From Branchiostoma floridae (lineage: Eukaryota; Chordata; Leptocardii; Amphioxiformes; Branchiostomatidae), in assembly GCF_000003815.2 (NCBI RefSeq), contig NC_049986.1, forward strand, positions 10,528,369 through 10,592,368: a stretch of DNA of 64,000 nucleotides. The letters are read 5' to 3'. Under the pieces are notes generated by a model, which was not told the DNA's origin, did not search any database, and saw only the letters and a program-made list of their open reading frames with translations. Below are positions 34,119-47,869 of this stretch, in pieces. The translations under genes and the position numbers were made by a program. Every line of letters begins with the position of its first letter. Position 1 is the first letter of the stretch.

Positions 34119-37100
34119 GTTATCAGTAATTGCTCTTTTATCCATATCTTAACCACCAAACTGTCTCTCCCAATCTGAGTCTGCTTTCTGATCCCCAACC
34201 GGATTATGTTTGGTGATTGATTCATAGACGTACCCTGACCTGTCAGTGACCTCATGACACCGGATACCAAACGAAAATGCACACAATACCGCCGACTTAA
34301 GCAAAGGCTCCAATAGGTCAGCCATGGCACACCTTTTGCATAGAAAATGGCGCTAGGAGAAGGCTGTCGTTTGTAATTGACTTCCACGAGTGCACAAGTG
34401 GTTAAGATTATGACCTTCAAATATACGGCCATGCTGTCTTAACAGGAGCTCATAGGAGTTAATTGGAGACGTCTTGACCAATGATGATGTTTCTGTACCC
34501 TTCCAAGTTTTTAAGGAAAGTCAATAGAGGTCCGACGCCATGCATATCATTTAAGCATCGCAGAATCTTGCACGCAGATACCAATAACAACAGGTTAACT
34601 ATCTTTAACAATCATTCATTTGACTTGTGAAACTAAAAGGCAAAACTTAGACAAGCTGACAGTAGAAATCATATATAGTAGTTTCTTCACTGGGCCGGTC
34701 CTATGATGGCATACCAGTGAGAACGTTATACTGAAATCAAAATACATTAGATAATGACAATGATTGAGAAAGTCTGGTAACTTGGCATAAATAATAAAAT
34801 TGTCACACTCACCTTAGTTATTTCGTTAGATACAGGAAACTACGCCCTAGATTTGTTGATATGATATTATAGCATCAAACATCATATTTCAACGTTCTAC
34901 TACAGCAACGTCACCCATGTCTAAATATACTTGAAAACCGAATCTAATTAGTTTTGCCGAATAGAAATTCGTAAGTCACTCATCATCATCAAAATGGTAA
35001 TGACTTGTCAATGTCACGGCTGTAATTGAGAAAGCAAGTAAAAATGTAGTCTGTAAACGTGTAAGCGTAATGACCGACAAGCAATTTATGGTCAGGCGTA
35101 ATTTGTAAAGGATTGCTGACTAAATTTGGAAACCTCGTGTGGATAATCGTAAATGAGACTTCATCATTTACTTGATGTAGCATCCTTTACGGTTACTCTA
35201 GCTTTCCAGGCACCAAATGTAATGATTTCTAAGCGATTTGTTTGTTGAGAAAAATGCCTAAATCATGACACTCCCTGGTTTTGACCTCTGAAATTGAGAG
35301 CTCTGTTGCAAACACATTTATGTCGTTCTACAACATACCAAAATAGGACAATATCAATTTTTATTGCAACTCTTAATGACGAAACATAATACGCAAAATC
35401 ACGTATCTTATGTTTGTCTCGTCATTAAACAGAGGGCAGTAGAAAAGCATATTAAAACAAAAATGTTAGGAATGTAAGATACACAACATATTGACAAAAT
35501 TCATTTTTGGAATCTAAAAAGAAAGTAGATTATATATACTAGTAAATTCTAAGCAAGTATTACAGATTAGATTGGTAGGTGGACCAATTTGTGACTGAAA
35601 TCTTTTACATTTTTTTATGAATTTTGTTTTATTATTTTCAAATTGACGTATATTATCATAAGCAGATGTAATAACATGCTGTCCCCATCAGGACAATACA
35701 TAAAGTGATGGATGGCTTTTTTCATGTTTTATGAGGAGGGACACTAGTATTGTAGTATTGCCTCGTCTCGTAATCAGAGTGGACATCGCACGAGGTCCGA
35801 GGGGCCATTTTGATGAACAATCGTGTCTACAACACCGGCATTGATGGATGGGGTGTTCTTTCCTGGGGCTCTTTCATTATTCTTACTTTAGAGTACGGTG
35901 AACATATTGCCTTCCAAAGCCTACTTTAAAAGCTTACCAGTACATCCGACGTGATGCCGCATCAGAAAATGAAATAGTTTGGTGCCATAGTAATTTTTGG
36001 TATGCTCTGTAACCTCTCTGTACGGGATTTAAAGAAAAAAAAATGAACATTTGCTTCGTGTGCACGATAGATCCATCACTAATTTGTTAATGATGCCCGA
36101 AATTAACAATGGCAGTAGACGCGGTGGTGTCATGGTGCGGTTGAGTGAATAGGTCATGGACTTATTGGATATTTATATTTGGGTTCACTGTATCGTAGCT
36201 ATGTTGCGTATACGTAGCTTCTGGATTACCCTGTCACTCTTGGTCAATGCGCTATTGTCACAACTTGAAGGCCGTCTCGTGGATGAGCCTGTTTTGTATT
36301 GCATACCCGATATACCGCCTCATGTACTGAAGGGTAGATCTGCATATCAGGACATATTTATTCAAATTACTTACACTAGGAAGGACCCATATTCTCTGGT
36401 AGTGTGGTTGGTTCTTTGACGTGCTGGAGGCACCTCCATTTGGTGTCCTATCCGAGAGACGTCCCTTATTTAATCTATACATTCATTTTTATTCTGTTTG
36501 AAGTGAGAAAAACCGTCTGAGTGCCCATCCGAAGGGTACAACATCGGAATTGTCTGATGATTAAAACACACACTGATTAATAATGACGTGAATCATAATG
36601 AACCGCGACACAAATGATTTAAACACGAACGTTATCTGCCAGTCTAGGTTTGTCTGCGGCATCAAATATCTGCTATGAATATTATTTCTATTTTACAATT
36701 ATTGTTTATGAGGAATCATGCTGGCTCTGTCATTGCCAGTATCGTGGTTAATCTTTAATGTCTGTGGTGGGCGTAACATGACAGCATCGTCTATGTCGTC
36801 TGGGATGAATCTAACAGCAGTAATTCTACACCGCTGCGTACACGCCATATACAAAGCGTATTGTTGTAAATTACATAATTAAGGATGATAAATCTATTGA
36901 CTGAACTATTAACCACAATATGCTCTCCTATAAACAATTATCATATTATACATATATTGTCTAACCTTTTAAATGAAGTGTATATATATATCACACGTGA
37001 TTGGATTGACTCAGGTAAAAATTCAGCATTACATACGGTTAGCCACCTAATGAAAGACGCTTTTTACGCACAATTGTACCTCTTTATTTTTTATTATTTT

Positions 37101-39413
37101 AAAAATGTGCATATTCAAATTGAACCATACTGGCAGGTACTCATAAAGTTGTGATTTGGAATTTGGCTACTTGGCCTGGTAATTGCAATGTGACTAACGC
37201 GATAGTCATTCTGCCTTGATAATAGCAGTCGTTCTGCCTTGATAGTAGCACACTAGTACTTTATGTTTGGTGCAGTTTATAGCAGCGACACCTATACTGC
37301 AGTGCAACGTGAACCGGTCAGAATCGCCCTGAGAAAGTTGACAGGCGGCTACCGAAACATCGACATATAAATCGCAAGTTGTGTTCAAAGGATCTTGCTT
37401 TTTGATTATATACCGTATTTAGATGGTGTATCTAGGGGAACCAAGAAAAGGGGAACACAATATTTACCATTCACACGTTTGTCACTTGTGTCATTGTTGC
37501 ACGCGTTAAGAAGGACATTGCTGTGAGCTAAGTTAATTGAAGCACCCATTCATCTATTTCTTTCACACGTATACCTTAGATTAATGAATGTGCATATCAG
37601 AAAGCCAAAGCAGCAAGTAAAGATTGAACACCTCTCGTTACACCAAGCGACCCCCCGCCCATAATCAGCTTGGGGCGTCCTATTGGGTTTTAGGAGCAAT
37701 CCGTAACCGAAAAGAACGATCTCTTTCTGACGGAAAGGGGGCAAGCTAGATTAATTTATGGCATTATTGCCCCATTCTTTACAGCCTTAAACCTTTTCCA
37801 TTTCGCAAAAATTGACCGAAATGCTGACTATCAATCTTTTGGTGATGGGATTTGGGGCACGCCCAGTCGTTCCAACAGACACTGTCTTAACGGCATGAGG
37901 CGATCATCATTAAGGGTATCTCACCACGGTGAAACACAGATAAATGAGGGATTTATAGGAAGATCTATTTTTCTCAAATAAGCCTGTCGTAAGGATATCT
38001 TCGCGTGCGTAAGTTGCATATGCTTTCTGTTAGCGGAGCTTGTGGGTACTTAGGAGAGACAACCATGGTATTATCATTGTAACTGTAATTGATACACCGA
38101 CTTAAGGTATAGACAGGTATGCATGTAGTGTCACTATCTGCCTATTACTTAAGTATAGAATTAACGTTAGCAAATGACAACGAGAAAACACATTTGTCAG
38201 ATAATTCACAGTCGGTTTTGAGAGCTTTTAATACCTTAGTTTCATTTTCATGAGAGTTTTTTTATCATAGTCTTACGAGACTAACAAACGCCTACCTACC
38301 TACCTTTTGGTAGCAATAAAAGTACACTAAGGTTGCAGTGAATACGTAATTCTGTGTATACTGTTTTCAGCAAGGTAAATGGAGCCCCCCAAAGCACATT
38401 AATTCAGAGTGACTTAAAGCAGTGGTACCAGTGGGACTAAGGGAGATCTTGTGTTTATCCCATAATACATGGGTATTCAGCACTAATGAAGGGAGTCCCG
38501 CACACAACACGCATGTGCTCCCGCTGAAATTGGTCGTCAATCCCCTCCAATGGTTGCTACGTGCCGCATGGTTTGGCCGGCTGGCAGACATAAAGAAAAC
38601 TTAATGGCGCAGCTGATACCATCACATCATTTAACATTGCACGCGGCCTGATGAGGAAACACACTACATGTAGGAGTTATAATTATCAACACCTCCTTCC
38701 CCCTTTTTCCAGCACATTGGGGCAATCGCAGAATATTTCATTTCGCTAGCTTGGCATACCAAATGCATACAAATTTTGATAAGTTGTTTCTGGATTCCGG
38801 ACTGTTAAACCCATATTCATTTTTCTCATTGTACTTATACATACTTTTAGGTTTATGAAATACCAAAAGATACAGCCATTCTTATCAGGGAATGTAAGGA
38901 AACTTTGTGACCCATGACAGCTGAAACTCTTAAACATTATGCCTTATGAAGCAGGCTACTTCCATCAGTGGAATAAGAAGGGAAGAATGGAACCTCGAAT
39001 CAACTGTAAGCATAAGGAACTATGAATAATGAGGCATTCTATATTATACAGTTTGTATGTCAGAACTAACAAGTTATAACAACTTAAGACCGATAGGAAA
39101 AGACTATTGTGAGAGCAAATGTAATATGTTCTTCAATATAAACATAGGATTAATACATTTGCATACACTCACAAAGGCAAAGCAAGAGTGCCTCACCCAT
39201 AGTAAAATTGGGATTCGTCAGGATGCTTAGAATAACAAAGTCTTTGTGCCATTTTGGCAAAAAAAACAACAACAGGATTTCCTCTTTTGAAGTTTACGTA
39301 GGGGCCAACGGTGCTTATGACGTAATGTTTTTGCTTCAACTCCAGAAGAAGAAGATGAAGAGGGGAAGCAGAAGAAAAAGAACAACAACCACAACAACAA
39401 CAGCATAAGCATG
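34119..39413. other. Non-coding stretch with a hairpin and a small duplication
   Basis: Holds a 56-base inverted repeat at 35373-35428 (separate entry) and a tandem duplication around 37206-37253 (TTCTGCCTTGATARTAGCA twice). 38380-38660 is single-copy with a CAGCTG E-box beside TTAATGG and could be regulatory. No gene recognised. Confidence 0.45.
35373..35428. repeat. 56-base hairpin-forming inverted repeat
   Basis: TTAATGACGA (35373-35382) and TCGTCATTAA (35419-35428) are exact inverted partners. Inside them AACATAA pairs with TTATGTT and ATACG with CGTAT, with small bulges and an 8-base loop. About 22 base pairs in all. Could be a tiny palindromic repeat or a small-RNA hairpin; no known microRNA seed was recognised. 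Confidence 0.5.
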
Positions 39414-39682
39414 CACTTACATACACACTGTTTTCCTCTCTCAAATACACATTGATGCACACACACACAGACACACACACAAACACACACTTCTACGCAC
39501 ACACAAACTCCCTGTGTCTCCCAAGATTTATTTCAAGCACACACACACGCACTGTCTCTCTCAAACACACATAGACACACACACACACAAATCCACTGAC
39601 GCACACGTACAGGCTCTCTGTCTCTCTCCCCGAAACACACACAGACACACTCACACATAGACACGCACATGCACGCAAACAT
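39414..39682. repeat. CA-rich microsatellite with CTCTCT interruptions
   Basis: Interrupted ACACAC runs alternating with CTCTCTC and AAACACACATAGACAC phrases. Minus-strand frames rich in Cys/Val come from TGTG and are not genes. Confidence 0.9.
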
Positions 39683-39994
39683 AGTCTACGAAGGCGCTTC
39701 TTCAAGCCAATACTAATCTTCTATAGTTGCAGTACAGACACAAATGACACAAAACCGTCATCCTTACCTTTCCAACTCACGCCGTGCTGTCTGCGACTTT
39801 AGCCGATACTCATGGATACCACAAGAAGAACGGAGAAGTCTAGCTTACGTATAGATATCCGCGGAAAATACAGAGATTGACATTTAGAATATTTCCCCGG
39901 GTTAGGGGCATGGCCCTGCATTATGCTCGTGACGCAGAGAATTTCTCGGGGCATCTATAGGCCAGACGCAGCACACCAAGGCCAATCCTCCAAC

Positions 39995-40095
39995 GAAATA
40001 GGTATCTGCCGTTAACGTTAACTAGATCAATAACAATCACACATTCATCGAATGAAATGCCTTCCGCGCCCGCCCAAAGAATCATTAAACAGAGC
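39995..40095. promoter_or_regulatory. Block similar to 14520-14620, candidate regulatory element
   Basis: Partner of the block at 14.5 kb: ATCAATAACAATCACACA, then CAT-GAATGAAATGC-CTTCC, then ATCATTAA, in the same order and orientation. It is preceded by GTTAACGTTAAC. Non-coding; function unknown. Confidence 0.25.
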
Positions 40096-41479
40096 AAGCA
40101 ATACGTCCGGACATGTTAGTTAAAAATTGGCTCTACGCCTTAGCCATAAATACGGGGTAGAATGGTAAAGTAATGAAAGCTCACAGACTGCGAGAAGTCA
40201 CCATAGCGCTGCAATCATAATATCCAGAGCCTTCTATTTCCTTTCAAATGAAGAAGTAATTGAGAGATCCCGACACATTATGTGAGGAAGGCTGGCTGAA
40301 TGATAAAGCGTGCACTGTCTGCTGCCGGTGATAAAACAAGACGAGCTCGCGGTTAGGGTGCAAGTTTACGAGAGAGCGTAAGATTCCCCAGAGCATTTTG
40401 AAACATGAACGGAGAAATAAAATGCACGTGTTTAGCTGCATGATAAAACATGGAATATAGCAGGCAGTTCGATGTTTGACACGGTGCTCAAATGTTCCTA
40501 AGTTTACGGGACCAGTATTACGAGAAAGCAAGTCAAAAGCTGGGCTAAATACAGTACTTATTGATGCGCTTTATTACGGGTATAAAGAAATAGACGATAT
40601 AGCACTTTCCATTCACTTTGGGATAAATGGTTTACAACGCAGAATATAATATGAAAAATGTTATATGTATGCATCTGTCATCTTAATAGCATTCACACTA
40701 TGTAATTCAGTGAGCCTTCTTTAAACACGACCAATATCTGCTGGTGTAGCATTGCAAGCTATTCCCATTTAGCTAGATGACTTCGACCAATCAAAAGGTC
40801 TCAATTCATATTTTGTCATAGTGACTTAACACATAGAAATTCATTTAAACACCGGTGAATTTCTAGCTAGAGGTGTTTAATAGAAATGTTCAATCGGAGA
40901 GTTCACAGAACATTGACCAATCATAATAGCAACCAACAGGGAGGAATGATTACACCCTACAGGAAGGAATGTTCATCAATGCAGTATAGTAGAGATTTAT
41001 GAAAGATTTGACATGAAGAAATTGCAAATTTACGAAGATTTCTGTAGGGATTTTGGTTTTAACATAAATATCCGGAAACACAAACAATGGAGAGAAGGGC
41101 ACTCACGCAGACACATCAATAAACACCTCCATGTTTAAGGACGTAATACCAGATGGGACACATTGTCACTGACTGAGGATTATCACTGGGGAGATGTTCT
41201 GACGTTGTACCAACGGCACGCCTCGATAACCAAAATAAAACAGTTCTTTATCTAAATGCATCCGAAGCTGAGAATAACCATGAAATTGTCTACGCATGCG
41301 TAAACGCTTGTACGAGGGTCAAAAACGGTGGCTCTTTTGGAATCTGTAGAAAAAGACTCAGTTAATATAGATAGACTGGGGAATATATATATAAAATAGA
41401 TGACATAGCCTACTGTCAATATTGAGTTTGAATTCTTTTTAACGAATGATTCTTAAAGAATGAAGTGGTCTCATTGTAA

Positions 41480-41496
41480 GGGGGGGGGGGGGGGGG
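41480..41496. repeat. Poly-G run, 17 bases
   Basis: Uninterrupted G run; its length is prone to sequencing error. Confidence 0.9.
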
Positions 41497-43604
41497 CTAA
41501 TGCACTCTATCTAAATTGGTCTACACATATATACCAAACATATATACATACATTTTGGTTGTGTTTGAAGAACTTCACTATTTACCAACATGACGACACT
41601 TTTGACGGGTTGTCTACACATATCTCACTAATATGATAGCATATTCTCATTCATTACCTTTGCCAAAATGCGATGTCTTGGAAAGTGTTTATTTGCGTAT
41701 TAGCATGTGTTCGCATATGACCAAATCTAGAATGGTTAGACTGATTTAAAGTTCATACTTGTATTGTTAGGTGTCATAACACCTAGACATTATCGAGCTC
41801 AGCATGTGGTTAGGGTCCCCTGACAGACTGTTATGATATAAGAGAGCTAAATGATAGGGAAACTTGCCAGCATATTCAGATACACGTGTAATTAACATAT
41901 ACCTTCGGTGAGATCCATCCTAAAATAAATTATTGATTGTAAGCACGCACTCAAGCGAAACATGCCTTTGGTGCATTCTTGCAGCGACAATGCCACCCGC
42001 CAGGTGTGCTTCATGTGTCACGTGTTAGCTCACACAGGAAAAGGCATTGTGATAGATATGTTTGATTTAGGGCAAAACGAACATCACGCCCGTAAAAATG
42101 ACTATCTTTTAAGTCTAAAACCTGCCGATTTTTCAATCGCCGTGTTAGGGTTTCCAAGAAAGATGAATATATATTATGTCATTTCGATGACTATTACAAA
42201 AACCTAAAATAAACCACGTCGTTATATAGACTAAGATCTTAACATTTGCTTACGTTCATCTTATCTCAAGAACATTTAGAAAACAACTTGGATGGTACTT
42301 GTATTGGAGACAACGCATACATTAGCTATACACCTATGTTATTAAGAGGGGTATTAATGACACACATATTTTCAAGGAACATGCTATATATAAAGTTAAA
42401 ATCCTCAGGCCCTTGATATTGTCTGGTATCACCCATACCACTAAAATAGCTATTACTAGGCATGGATTATTCTGTGGGTTTTCAAAACAGGATTTAATGC
42501 ATCGTAGTTGTTATGTTTAGTTCGGTATCTATACCCTGTATCTGTTGCCCCATACTTAAACTTGGTTCATAAAATATGCAACAATAACAGCAATGCTTTA
42601 AACGCAATTTAGCTTCCCTCCTACTAATTTTGCAGCGTATGAAATGGAAGTTGACCCCGGAGCAAAGGACAACAAAGTCAAGTTCAAAGGTTTCAGGCAG
42701 TCATGATATGCAAATAATGGATAGAGCCATCACTACCTCGGAGAATGACCACCGTGAGTTGGAATCTAAATAAGAAGCTACAGCAAATTAATTTGTAAGT
42801 CAACGCATTAGCACCGCGGCATCCTTCAGGACCTCCATTGCTAACACCCAACGGTAAGTAGATCAATGCCATCGTTTTGAAGAGGAGAATCTGCTGGCCG
42901 GTCTTCATCTGAGTGGTCTACGATATAAGTAATGTTCTTCATACAAATGTACATAAATACCCAACAGTGCCCCTTTCTAAAACCTTCCAGAATCCTAATA
43001 GCATTCCTCTTTGTATGCCTTCGTGTACAATATCAAAGGATGTTGCTCCATCCTTCCGGGGCTAGATCCTCGCTTGTTAGGTAATCCACTGCCCTCGCTC
43101 GGGTACTGCCATCCGATATCTTTAGCATCACAAAAGGCAGGGGTAGGGTGATAACAGAACCACTTACGACCGTTGAGGTCGTTCCCAAAGACACGCGAAC
43201 GACCCAACACAAATTGGAAGCATCATTCCAAGCGTAAAATGCACTATAACCAATGACAAGGAATTGAGATCCAATTTAATTATTTTCGGTCTGTAAGTAA
43301 TTACAGTGCGTTTTTTTTACGATATTCAATATTCCAGGGCGTGGATGCAATGTACAAAGGAAGAGGTTTATAATGTCAGTGAGGGTCTTTTTACTAGAAA
43401 TGGAATATCTTTAATAGCATTATAGTTGGCCTTGGGTCACTCCTCGCACGGTCCTCTCCTATAGCTTACCCCTATGTGATATGCGAATCTCTCTTTTTCT
43501 ATCAAGGCATCTTTGTTTTTCTTCTCAATCTATCTAGCTATTCAAAGATCTATCTAGTTCTATGGGACCGCCAGACAACAAACTATCCAGGAAGCCACTA
43601 AATG

Positions 43605-43745
43605 AATCAAACTACCAACCAACCAACCGACCTACATACCAACCAACTAACCAACCAACCAGCAAATAAATCAACTAAGCAGAAGGTAAGCAAGCAAGCA
43701 AACAATCAATCAACCAACCAACAAACGAACTAACTAACAAACAAA
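43605..43745. repeat. Tetranucleotide repeat (AACC, AAGC, AACT, AACA types)
   Basis: CCAACCAACCAACCGACCTAC and related 4-base phrases continue for about 140 bases, changing from AACC to CAAG to AATC/AACT units. Confidence 0.85.
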
Positions 43746-45796
43746 ACAATAGCCTTTTAGATTTATGTGATGTAAGCCAGTGAATTGGCCTCCCTCTGTA
43801 AGACAATAGTTTACTGAAAAAGAATTATATTATCTTTACGACAGGCTGTTAAAAGATATTTTGGTTAAAAGTTTAATGTTTAGTCAGATTTGCTATGATA
43901 TGATTAACTCGGCAGCAAAAATTGTTCTCATTCCTTATATCTATGTACATGTAATGCACTCTTGAATAAAAACGCCAGGCCTCTGATGGGCATTAGATAT
44001 GGCCAGAGAAAAATTTATGTCTTCAACGTGTTTTTGTATAGCCCACATTCAACACCCACATTGACTGCGATGCCGTATTTTCAATGTGTTACTCCGACTG
44101 TCAATAATACAGAAAAACATGAAGCACAATTAATTAAGCCTTACAGACAAGTTATGTTGTGATCAAAGACGAATATTGAATACAAGAACCAATGCATAGC
44201 TCCCTTGAGAGAGATTGCCTTCAAAATAGCATCACCTTGTTAGGAAACATTGCAGACAAATATATTTTCCTCCAGGCAACGACATAATAGGTCTTCCGAA
44301 ACCTAGCTATGGGATGTTAAGGCAAGCAGGCTAGGGACATTGATCCTGAGGAAATGCAAACAAGGCATTTCTTAGTCAAAATCAATGCCAATTGATGTTT
44401 TTATGGATAAGAACTTGGGGGTTCGGAACCTTAAATGTTTCGAGGGGTTGGCATGTAGCTTTATGTCCAAAGGTGTCGAATCAAATCATTGGTGCCTTTT
44501 ACAAAATGTCTATATATGACCATAGGCAAATTACAACGACCTCTTTCAGTGTTCATAGATCTGCTTGCTGATGTGGAATACCATGTCGAATATTACATTT
44601 AAAGATATAGTCAGTTACACGTACAAAGTATTAATAAAGTAAAAAAAAAACACCAACAGACACATTCAGTGAGCCTTTGATGTTTGTATCAATTTGGAAT
44701 GCTTTGTATCGGTTGTGATTATAAAAAAAGATTCACTCAAGCTAAAGAAGCATTTCCCGGAAAGGACGATGGATATCCTGGTAGCTACTGCATCATTTCA
44801 CATGCTACAGGCTCAGATTACACAATCAACCCTTTCCTGATCGACTTACATGTATAGTGGTGTAACGACATGAGAAGTGATGGAAGTAGCAACGCATAGC
44901 ACAGGCCTGAAGCAGGCATCTCACTTAAGCTGAGGTACCCTTGCGGCGTCTCTGCGGCCAAACAATTTCATAAATCGTTCAACGAATTCCATCAATAAAA
45001 CATTCTTTTTACGCATTGTGTGTTTGGTTATATTTGTTTTAGTCATACGTGTACGTTTGACATGTACTTCTTTTCTGATGGTATTCCATAATTCATATGT
45101 ATTTTGGTATACATCACATTTTCTCCTATAAAATGAACTTTTTCTGCTAAAAATATATTTTCCTTACAATGATGCTTGCATCCGTGTTGCCATTGCTTGC
45201 AAAAAAAATTCACTTTAACTCAGGTCTTTCAACTGAATACATCTGTCACTTTAATCAAAGTAATATGAACGATTATCGTTGGCATTTTCGGGCTTATACT
45301 GGGTGACTTATTTCATTTTGGAAGAGCAACGATAGGAATACTAATGCTTACATTTAATCAATTTACCTTTTCGTTTGAATCATCCGCAAATGTATGATCA
45401 CAGTAACGGGTAAATACCATCATTAAGGAGTGTGTTCGAACAAACGGAAATGATTGCAGGGTCATGTCGTTGTGAATCCGTTATTATGGAGTTCACCAGG
45501 GTTCAAAATGAATAGCTACATTCATTATCGGTCTATAAGCGATAAATTCGAATCGTTAACGTTGATCAATTAATAGATGGAATGCACGCCTAAAAGAATT
45601 ATCATTAAGATCTCTTATTTCGTTGAAATCAAATCTACTGTCTAATGACCTGAGCTTTTGAGTAAAAATAAAAAAAAGGTTTTTAATCTTAGCTCGTTCT
45701 ATGGCTAGAATGTGTTATCAACTGAAAAAGGGTATTGGTATTTTGTAATTTATCCACAATGAAGACTTATGATACAGAAAGTAGATTTGCCATATA
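43746..45796. other. Non-coding stretch
   Basis: A+T-rich. No gene or transposon end recognised. Confidence 0.5.
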
Positions 45797-46374
45797 CGAG
45801 GGGCGTGCAATTAGTAATGGTCCTGACCCATTTCCCATAGCAGGAGATTAATGAAACTTGGCACAGTTATTAGTCTTTCTCTTCATAGAAATCACCCAGA
45901 GTTATGCATTTCTCCCATCGTTTGATGCAGCTCTGGACACCGATTTTGTAGGACACCCCAGGTTGGTCCTCCAACTGATGCCTCATCAATGGCACAAGAG
46001 GGACGACCAGGTCTGGGAGCTGTTTCCACAGACTTCCAGCCACGTTTGAATTCAGGATGCCAGCGTTTTACAAGGTCATATGATGGGGCATCATCACCAT
46101 AAGTTTCATTTATTTTATCAAAAGTCTTCTTTGGTGTGCGTCCTTTCAAATACAAAAACCGGATCACTGCGCGACACTCAACTGGTTCCATTTCACACCT
46201 GGTCCATTTCGCACCTGACTAAGTTCAAACACCAGTAAATCAGAAACCACAATTAGTTCAGAGCTGTCTTTTGCAACATAACCCATAGAGATATGAATTA
46301 TTACACATACAAAATTTCATTTAGATCAGACAACTGGAAGTGGGTCAGGACCATTACTTATTGCACGCCCCTCG
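45797..46374 (-). mobile_element. Internally deleted mariner element, 578 bp
   Basis: The 34-bp terminal inverted repeats (45797-45830 and 46341-46374) begin CGAGGGGCGTGCAAT and differ at one position. TA flanks both ends (45795-45796 and 46375-46376), the mariner/Tc1 target duplication. The element is less than half the usual ~1.3 kb. The near-perfect ends imply relatively recent mobilisation, presumably by a full-length copy elsewhere. Confidence 0.93.
45870..46191 (-). pseudogene. Mariner transposase remnant: N-terminal HTH joined to C-terminal tail
   Basis: From Met at 46191 the first ~65 residues match the mariner paired-type helix-turn-helix region (SYDLVKRWHPEFKRGWKSVE and then RPGRPS). 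After residue ~75 the frame changes. A different frame encodes a mariner-like C-terminus (KRWEKCITLGDFYEEKD, then the stop at 45870-45872). The catalytic D,D34D core is entirely missing, so the product cannot transpose. Confidence 0.85.
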
Positions 46375-47869
46375 TATCCAGATATATTTTTGAGAAAAAC
46401 TAGTTAGAAAGAAACCAAGGCACCGCGTGTCTGTTGTGCAATAGTTTGTGACAAAATGTGCCCGTGAGGCATAATAACGCTCTAGGTAACATGACATGTC
46501 TAAACGATCGGGATTTCCACGTTTATTAGAGATAAGTAGTCTGATTGTTCGATCCTAATAGATAGTGACATGACATTCTGCATCTGTATCGATAACTATG
46601 GAGGAAGACCAAAGAAGAAAGGCGAGTATGGATGAATTGGTAACTAAAAGTTGTAAAATCATTTCTAATGCAATTTGCCCTCCCCCCCCCCCAATACATT
46701 TCAGATAAGTGTAACTTAATAAACATTTGTTTTGTCAAGCTTATTTGTGACACCATTTACGGGCTTACATTCCAGGGTCCGAAACAGTTTATAATACATA
46801 TACAACAACATATAATATAATATACAACAGTACAACGCGATAATGAATATAATACAAAATACAGTATCTAACTTTAGAATTATTTAGCGTTCACAATGTA
46901 GAATTTGATAGAAAAATTACCTAAATGATATTTACCAGAAAACTTAACATTGGTATCAAAACAACAAACTGTTATTGTATATGGATAAATGAATGTAAAG
47001 AAACTGGGGCGCTCTAGTTGTGTAATGGCTTCGCGAAAATCGTTTTAAAGAACAACACTCTGTAGATACCCTCCAGACGGACTTGTAACAGAAGGTATGG
47101 TACAAACAATACCGGCGGTTGTCTCTAATCAACGGCAGCGAATCTCAGGTAATTGGAAAAGAAAAGGTGAAATTCAATTTTCTTAATTGGGCAGGATGTT
47201 CAACGGATCTCATGGGGGATTGTTCAATGTTGTTGTGGTGCATAGCCTTTAAAGGGACGAATCATGAACTATCGTTACTGCAGGAGGAGGCAGCGTTATT
47301 TTTATCCTTTCGTTTTCATAATTTTACTCATGTCATAAGCGTTTCAAATAAGTAATAGATAAAAAGGGATATAGACTGCAGAAAAAAATAAGGTACATTA
47401 TTTCTACAATGGATCGAAATGCCAATGTTAGATCATCGTGTTATAAACTAATAATACATATTTAGTAGAATTTGATCATATTTTGATATGAAGCAAAGTT
47501 CTTGGGTGACTTAGCTATGAAACAACTGGCCATAGATAAAGAAACCAGTTACAGCCGAAAATGCACACTGAAGGTTTTAAGAAGAAATTTAAAGTAATAT
47601 GAATAAGGAAATTTAGCGCACAAAATGTTTAACTGTATTTCTTTGGACCAAAAATATTATGGTTTGTGGACAACTAAGGAATATATAGTAGAATACAATA
47701 AAGATTCAAATAGACTATATAAAAACGTATTAATATACATAACATTAGCCTGATTTAATCGCGCTTCTCATGTCCGTCGTACATTGCCGCGCGGGGAGGA
47801 GGCTACAAGCTCCGGATAGCGGAGTTTGCGCCACACAGACTAACATAACATAGTACGTTGTTTTGAAAA
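46375..47869. other. Non-coding stretch
   Basis: Contains a C run at 46680-46692 and a single-copy block at 47100-47290 with TAATTGG-type homeodomain sites. No gene recognised. Confidence 0.45.

Larger units (their letters stand above)
39683..43604. other. Non-coding stretch
   Basis: Apart from the block at 39995-40095 it holds a 9-bp inverted repeat (TTAAACACC/GGTGTTTAA, 40845-40880) flanked by TAGAAAT direct repeats, and a 17-base G run at 41480-41496. No gene recognised. Confidence 0.45.

Noticed and set aside
39493-39705. Cys/Val-rich minus-strand frame
   Set aside because: Reverse reading of the CA-rich microsatellite.
42995-43210. 71-codon minus-strand frame with coding-like composition (Cys, Trp, Gly, Pro)
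   Set aside because: Could be an exon or old gene fragment, but I could not link it to any family and flanking splice sites are not decisive.
47745-47850. G+C-rich patch with weak inverted ends (ATTAG-CTG / CAG-CTAA) as a possible MITE
   Set aside because: The ends match over only about 8 bases and then diverge.
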